From Anaerolineaceae bacterium (GTDB lineage: Bacteria; Chloroflexota; Anaerolineae; Anaerolineales; Anaerolineaceae), in NCBI GenBank assembly GCA_027348305.1, contig DAIEPS010000086.1:1-7370 (forward strand): DNA of 7,370 nt, written 5' to 3'. Numbering within the stretch: the first letter of the stretch is position 1; each line of letters starts with the position of its first letter. The translations under genes were made by a program, and so were the position numbers. The notes below the pieces were generated by a model. It did not search any database and was not told the DNA's origin. It saw only the letters and a list, made by a program, of their open reading frames with translations. Positions 5,577 through 7,370 of the stretch are shown piece after piece.

Positions 5577-6212
5577 TTATTCGGTTACTTTGACGGCCAG
5601 GGTTTGTTTTCTGACAAACCAGATACGCTGTATTGCAGTCACATTGGCCAAAACAGCGATGATCCACAAAGCCACCATGGGAATATTGAGGATCAGACAA
5701 AGCACCATGACGATCAACCGTTCTACACGGGTCAGCAAACCAATTTTTGCAGAAAATCCCAATCCTTCTGCACGTGCTTTGGTGTATGAAACCATTACAG
5801 ACCCTGCTGCGGCCACAAACACCAGAATGCAGGCCGTCAGATTGCCCTGTAACACAAAATGGATCAGTAAACCACCCAACAAGACCAATTCGGAATAACG
5901 GTCGGTGACCGAATCGATGAAAGCGCCATATAGGGATGAATGTCCCAATATACGCGCCATTGACCCATCCACAACATCCAGGGGTGCTCCAACCAGTAAA
6001 ACAATACCCGCCCATTGGATGTGATTAGTAATAATTAATGCAGATGCCCCGGTTGTGATGAGCAAGCCGAGATAAGTGATCATATTCGGTTTTAAACCGA
6101 TACGCAAAAAGAATCTGGCAACCGGGTCGATCACGCCTTTGAAAAACTTTCGAAGGAACATTTCGAGTGACCAGGTGTTCTTTTTCTCTTTGGGGGTTTC
6201 TACCTCGTTCAT
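5577..6212 (-). CDS. CDP-alcohol phosphatidyltransferase family membrane protein
   Basis: A membrane enzyme that joins a CDP-activated lipid to an alcohol acceptor to make a phospholipid. The full family motif D-x2-DG-x2-AR-x8-G-x3-D-x3-D is intact: D79, D82, G83, A86, R87, G96, D100 and D104 of the 211-aa form. A SYTKARAEGLGFSAKIGLLTR.ER segment at about 142-165 resembles phosphatidylinositol-phosphate and related synthases, so inositol-phosphate as acceptor is a reasonable guess; PG-phosphate synthase is the alternative. Hydrophobic spans cover about 43-62, 66-80, 109-121, 125-142 and 166-195. The ATG at 6210-6212 (MNEVETPKEKK) is preferred. The ATG at 6246-6248, which would give 223 aa, overlaps the -10 of the only good promoter and so should not be in the transcript. 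A modest GGTGA lies 6 nt upstream of the chosen start. It sits between ftsK and lgt, the latter 21 bp downstream. Confidence 0.93.
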   Translation of the reverse strand: MNEVETPKEKKNTWSLEMFLRKFFKGVIDPVARFFLRIGLKPNMITYLGLLITTGASALIITNHIQWAGIVLLVGAPLDVVDGSMARILGHSSLYGAFIDSVTDRYSELVLLGGLLIHFVLQGNLTACILVFVAAAGSVMVSYTKARAEGLGFSAKIGLLTRVERLIVMVLCLILNIPMVALWIIAVLANVTAIQRIWFVRKQTLAVKVTE

Positions 6213-6246
6213 TTGTGTCACCGATCCTGTTTTAAGAATAGACACC

Positions 6247-6275
6247 ATCCTAACTTGCCAGCATCAAAAAGTCAA
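6247..6275 (-). promoter_or_regulatory. Promoter for the phosphatidyltransferase-lgt operon
   Basis: On the minus strand TTGACT (5 of 6 to consensus) at 6270-6275 and TAGGAT (4 of 6) at 6247-6252 are spaced by exactly 17 bp. It lies in the 50-odd bp between the ftsK stop and the phosphatidyltransferase. Transcription would start near 6240, leaving a leader of about 28 nt before the ATG at 6212. Confidence 0.55.
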
Positions 6276-6285
6276 GTTACTAAAG

Positions 6286-6297
6286 ATGGATATCCAT
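6286..6297. promoter_or_regulatory. Perfect 12-bp palindrome upstream of the operon promoter
   Basis: ATGGATATCCAT is its own reverse complement. It lies 10 bp upstream of the -35 and 2 bp from the ftsK stop codon, a place where an activator or repressor dimer could bind. It is too short, and lacks a T-run, to serve as a terminator of ftsK. It could be chance. Confidence 0.25.
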
Positions 6298-6299
6298 TA

Positions 6300-7370
6300 T
6301 CAATTGTCTTGAAAATCCTGATCCTCATCACTATCGTCGTCTACCAATACTTCACGGTCACGGCCACTGCCCACGGAAGGCCCAACGACACCCATCTCTT
6401 CAAGTTCATCCATCAACCGCGCCGCGCGCGGATATCCGATGCGCAGACGCCTTTGCAAAAGTGAAACACTGGCTTTACCGGCAGCTTTAACCACGCCAAC
6501 AGCCTGTTCGACCAACTGATCGCCATCAGCTTCAACAATTTCTTCAACAATTCCTTCCCAGGGGGCTTCTTCTGCCTTGTTGGTTTCATTGATGCGCTGC
6601 CAGTGATTTAAGACTTTCTCGATCTCACCATCCCCCACCAGAATGCCTTGAATGCGCTGCAAACCGGATTTTGCGGGGTCGAGGTAAAGCATATCGCCCT
6701 TGCCCAGCAGACTTTCCGCGCCGGTGTTATCCAGAATGACGCGTGAATCGACCGACGATGCCACGGCAAAAGAGATACGCGCCGGGAAGTTGGCCTTGAT
6801 CAGACCGGTGACCACATCCGTGCTCGGACGCTGCGTTGCGACGACCAGGTGCATACCGGTGGCGCGCGCCATCTGTGCCAGGCGGATCAGGCTGTGTTCA
6901 GTCTGGTCGGGTGCGGACATCATCAAGTCTGCAAGCTCATCGATCATGATCACGATGCGCGGCATCTTGGGTTTATTTTTCTGCACCATCTTGTGGTTAT
7001 AAGATTCAATATTCCTTGCCTTGGCATCGGCCAGCAGGCGGTAGCGGGCATCCATTTCAGCCAGCGCCCAGCGCAGCACAGCCTGCATGCGTTCAATTTC
7101 GGTTTCTACTTTGCCTAATAAATGAGGCAGCCCGTTGAACCTGACCAATTCCACCATTTTTGGGTCAAGCATCACCAGTTTCAGATCATGGGGAGAATTG
7201 TTCATCACCAGGCAGGTGGCAATAGCCGTGATACAAACAGACTTGCCCGAATTGGTCGTGCCTGCAATTAAAAGGTGAGGCATTTTTTCAAGGTCGGCGG
7301 TAACTATTTCACCCGAAACATTACGGCCAAGTGCCAGTGCCAACGGAGAATTCATGGTGCGAAATTCGGT
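6300..7370 (-). CDS. ftsK: FtsK/SpoIIIE-family DNA translocase, C-terminal motor and gamma domain (5' truncated by window)
   Basis: The frame is open through the right edge (TEFRT precedes the ATG at 7353-7355), so the membrane-anchor and linker part lies outside. What is seen is the RecA-like motor that pumps double-stranded DNA during division, followed by the DNA-orienting winged-helix domain. Counting from that ATG: a SPLALALGRNVSGEIV lead-in at 3-18, Walker A GTTNSGKS at 32-39, Walker B IVIMIDE at 134-140, the ATQRPSTDVVTGLIKANFPARI segment at 173-194 and the DNTGAESLLGKGDML segment at 209-223. The gamma domain spans about 279-338 (QAVGVVKAAGKASVSLLQRRLRIGYPRAARLMDELEEMGVVGP), and the protein ends in an acidic tail DDDSDEDQDFQDN. 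All motifs look intact. The ATG is internal, not the true start. A separate promoter follows it for the next gene, though read-through is possible because no terminator is seen. Confidence 0.97.
   Translation of the reverse strand, partial: TEFRTMNSPLALALGRNVSGEIVTADLEKMPHLLIAGTTNSGKSVCITAIATCLVMNNSPHDLKLVMLDPKMVELVRFNGLPHLLGKVETEIERMQAVLRWALAEMDARYRLLADAKARNIESYNHKMVQKNKPKMPRIVIMIDELADLMMSAPDQTEHSLIRLAQMARATGMHLVVATQRPSTDVVTGLIKANFPARISFAVASSVDSRVILDNTGAESLLGKGDMLYLDPAKSGLQRIQGILVGDGEIEKVLNHWQRINETNKAEEAPWEGIVEEIVEADGDQLVEQAVGVVKAAGKASVSLLQRRLRIGYPRAARLMDELEEMGVVGPSVGSGRDREVLVDDDSDEDQDFQDN

Noticed and set aside
5536..6015. 159-aa minus-strand frame overlapping the phosphatidyltransferase in another frame
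   Set aside because: The overlapping gene carries the full CDP-alcohol phosphatidyltransferase motif; the alternative frame is Cys/Trp/Arg-rich nonsense and overlaps the start of lgt.
1..7370. CRISPR array, tRNA/rRNA genes, IS elements or attachment sites
   Set aside because: No regularly spaced repeats, cloverleaf-like sequences, transposase frames or duplicated att-like ends were seen on either strand.

Overview
The window looks like ordinary chromosome from a free-living bacterium, most likely a member of the Chloroflexota (Anaerolineae-like). That placement is an inference from remembered protein styles: the short HNH protein beginning with a KPVLVLNANYEP-type segment, the type of Lgt and CDP-alcohol phosphatidyltransferase, and a GC-rich palindromic intergenic repeat. 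No rRNA or other marker gene is present to confirm it. Base composition is balanced in the genes and clearly AT-rich in the one long intergenic stretch.

Layout. Positions 1-758 (+) hold the C-terminal part of a penicillin-binding-protein transpeptidase domain that enters from the left edge. Its catalytic serine and lysine are not at the expected place. Positions 759-1178 have no intact gene; they hold an AT-rich stretch with a hairpin and a possible dead small ORF, then a GC-rich palindrome at 1056-1108. Positions 1179-2393 (-) are tyrS, and 2464-3375 (-) are a TIGR01777-type NAD(P)-dependent epimerase/SDR protein. A 57-bp divergent promoter region follows, then an HNH endonuclease-family gene at 3433-3936 (+). 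It converges, with 1 nt between stop codons, on a leftward run of genes: ftsK/spoIIIE (5' end off the right edge), a CDP-alcohol phosphatidyltransferase, lgt, and an RNase Z-like metallo-beta-lactamase-fold hydrolase.

How they fit together. The phosphatidyltransferase makes a phospholipid from a CDP-lipid, and Lgt transfers diacylglyceryl from phospholipid to prolipoproteins. These two are 21 bp apart and surely co-transcribed, forming a small membrane-lipid/lipoprotein unit. FtsK upstream is the chromosome-segregation motor. The metal-dependent hydrolase at the end of the run has no clear substrate. TyrS supplies Tyr-tRNA and appears to have its own promoter overlapping the end of the epimerase gene.

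I found no mobile element, CRISPR array, tRNA, toxin-antitoxin pair or defence island, and no convincing undescribed multi-gene system. The best leads are the degenerate transpeptidase, the altered histidine position in Lgt, the compact overlapping divergent promoters with a nearly leaderless HNH gene, and several small hairpins or dyads next to start signals.
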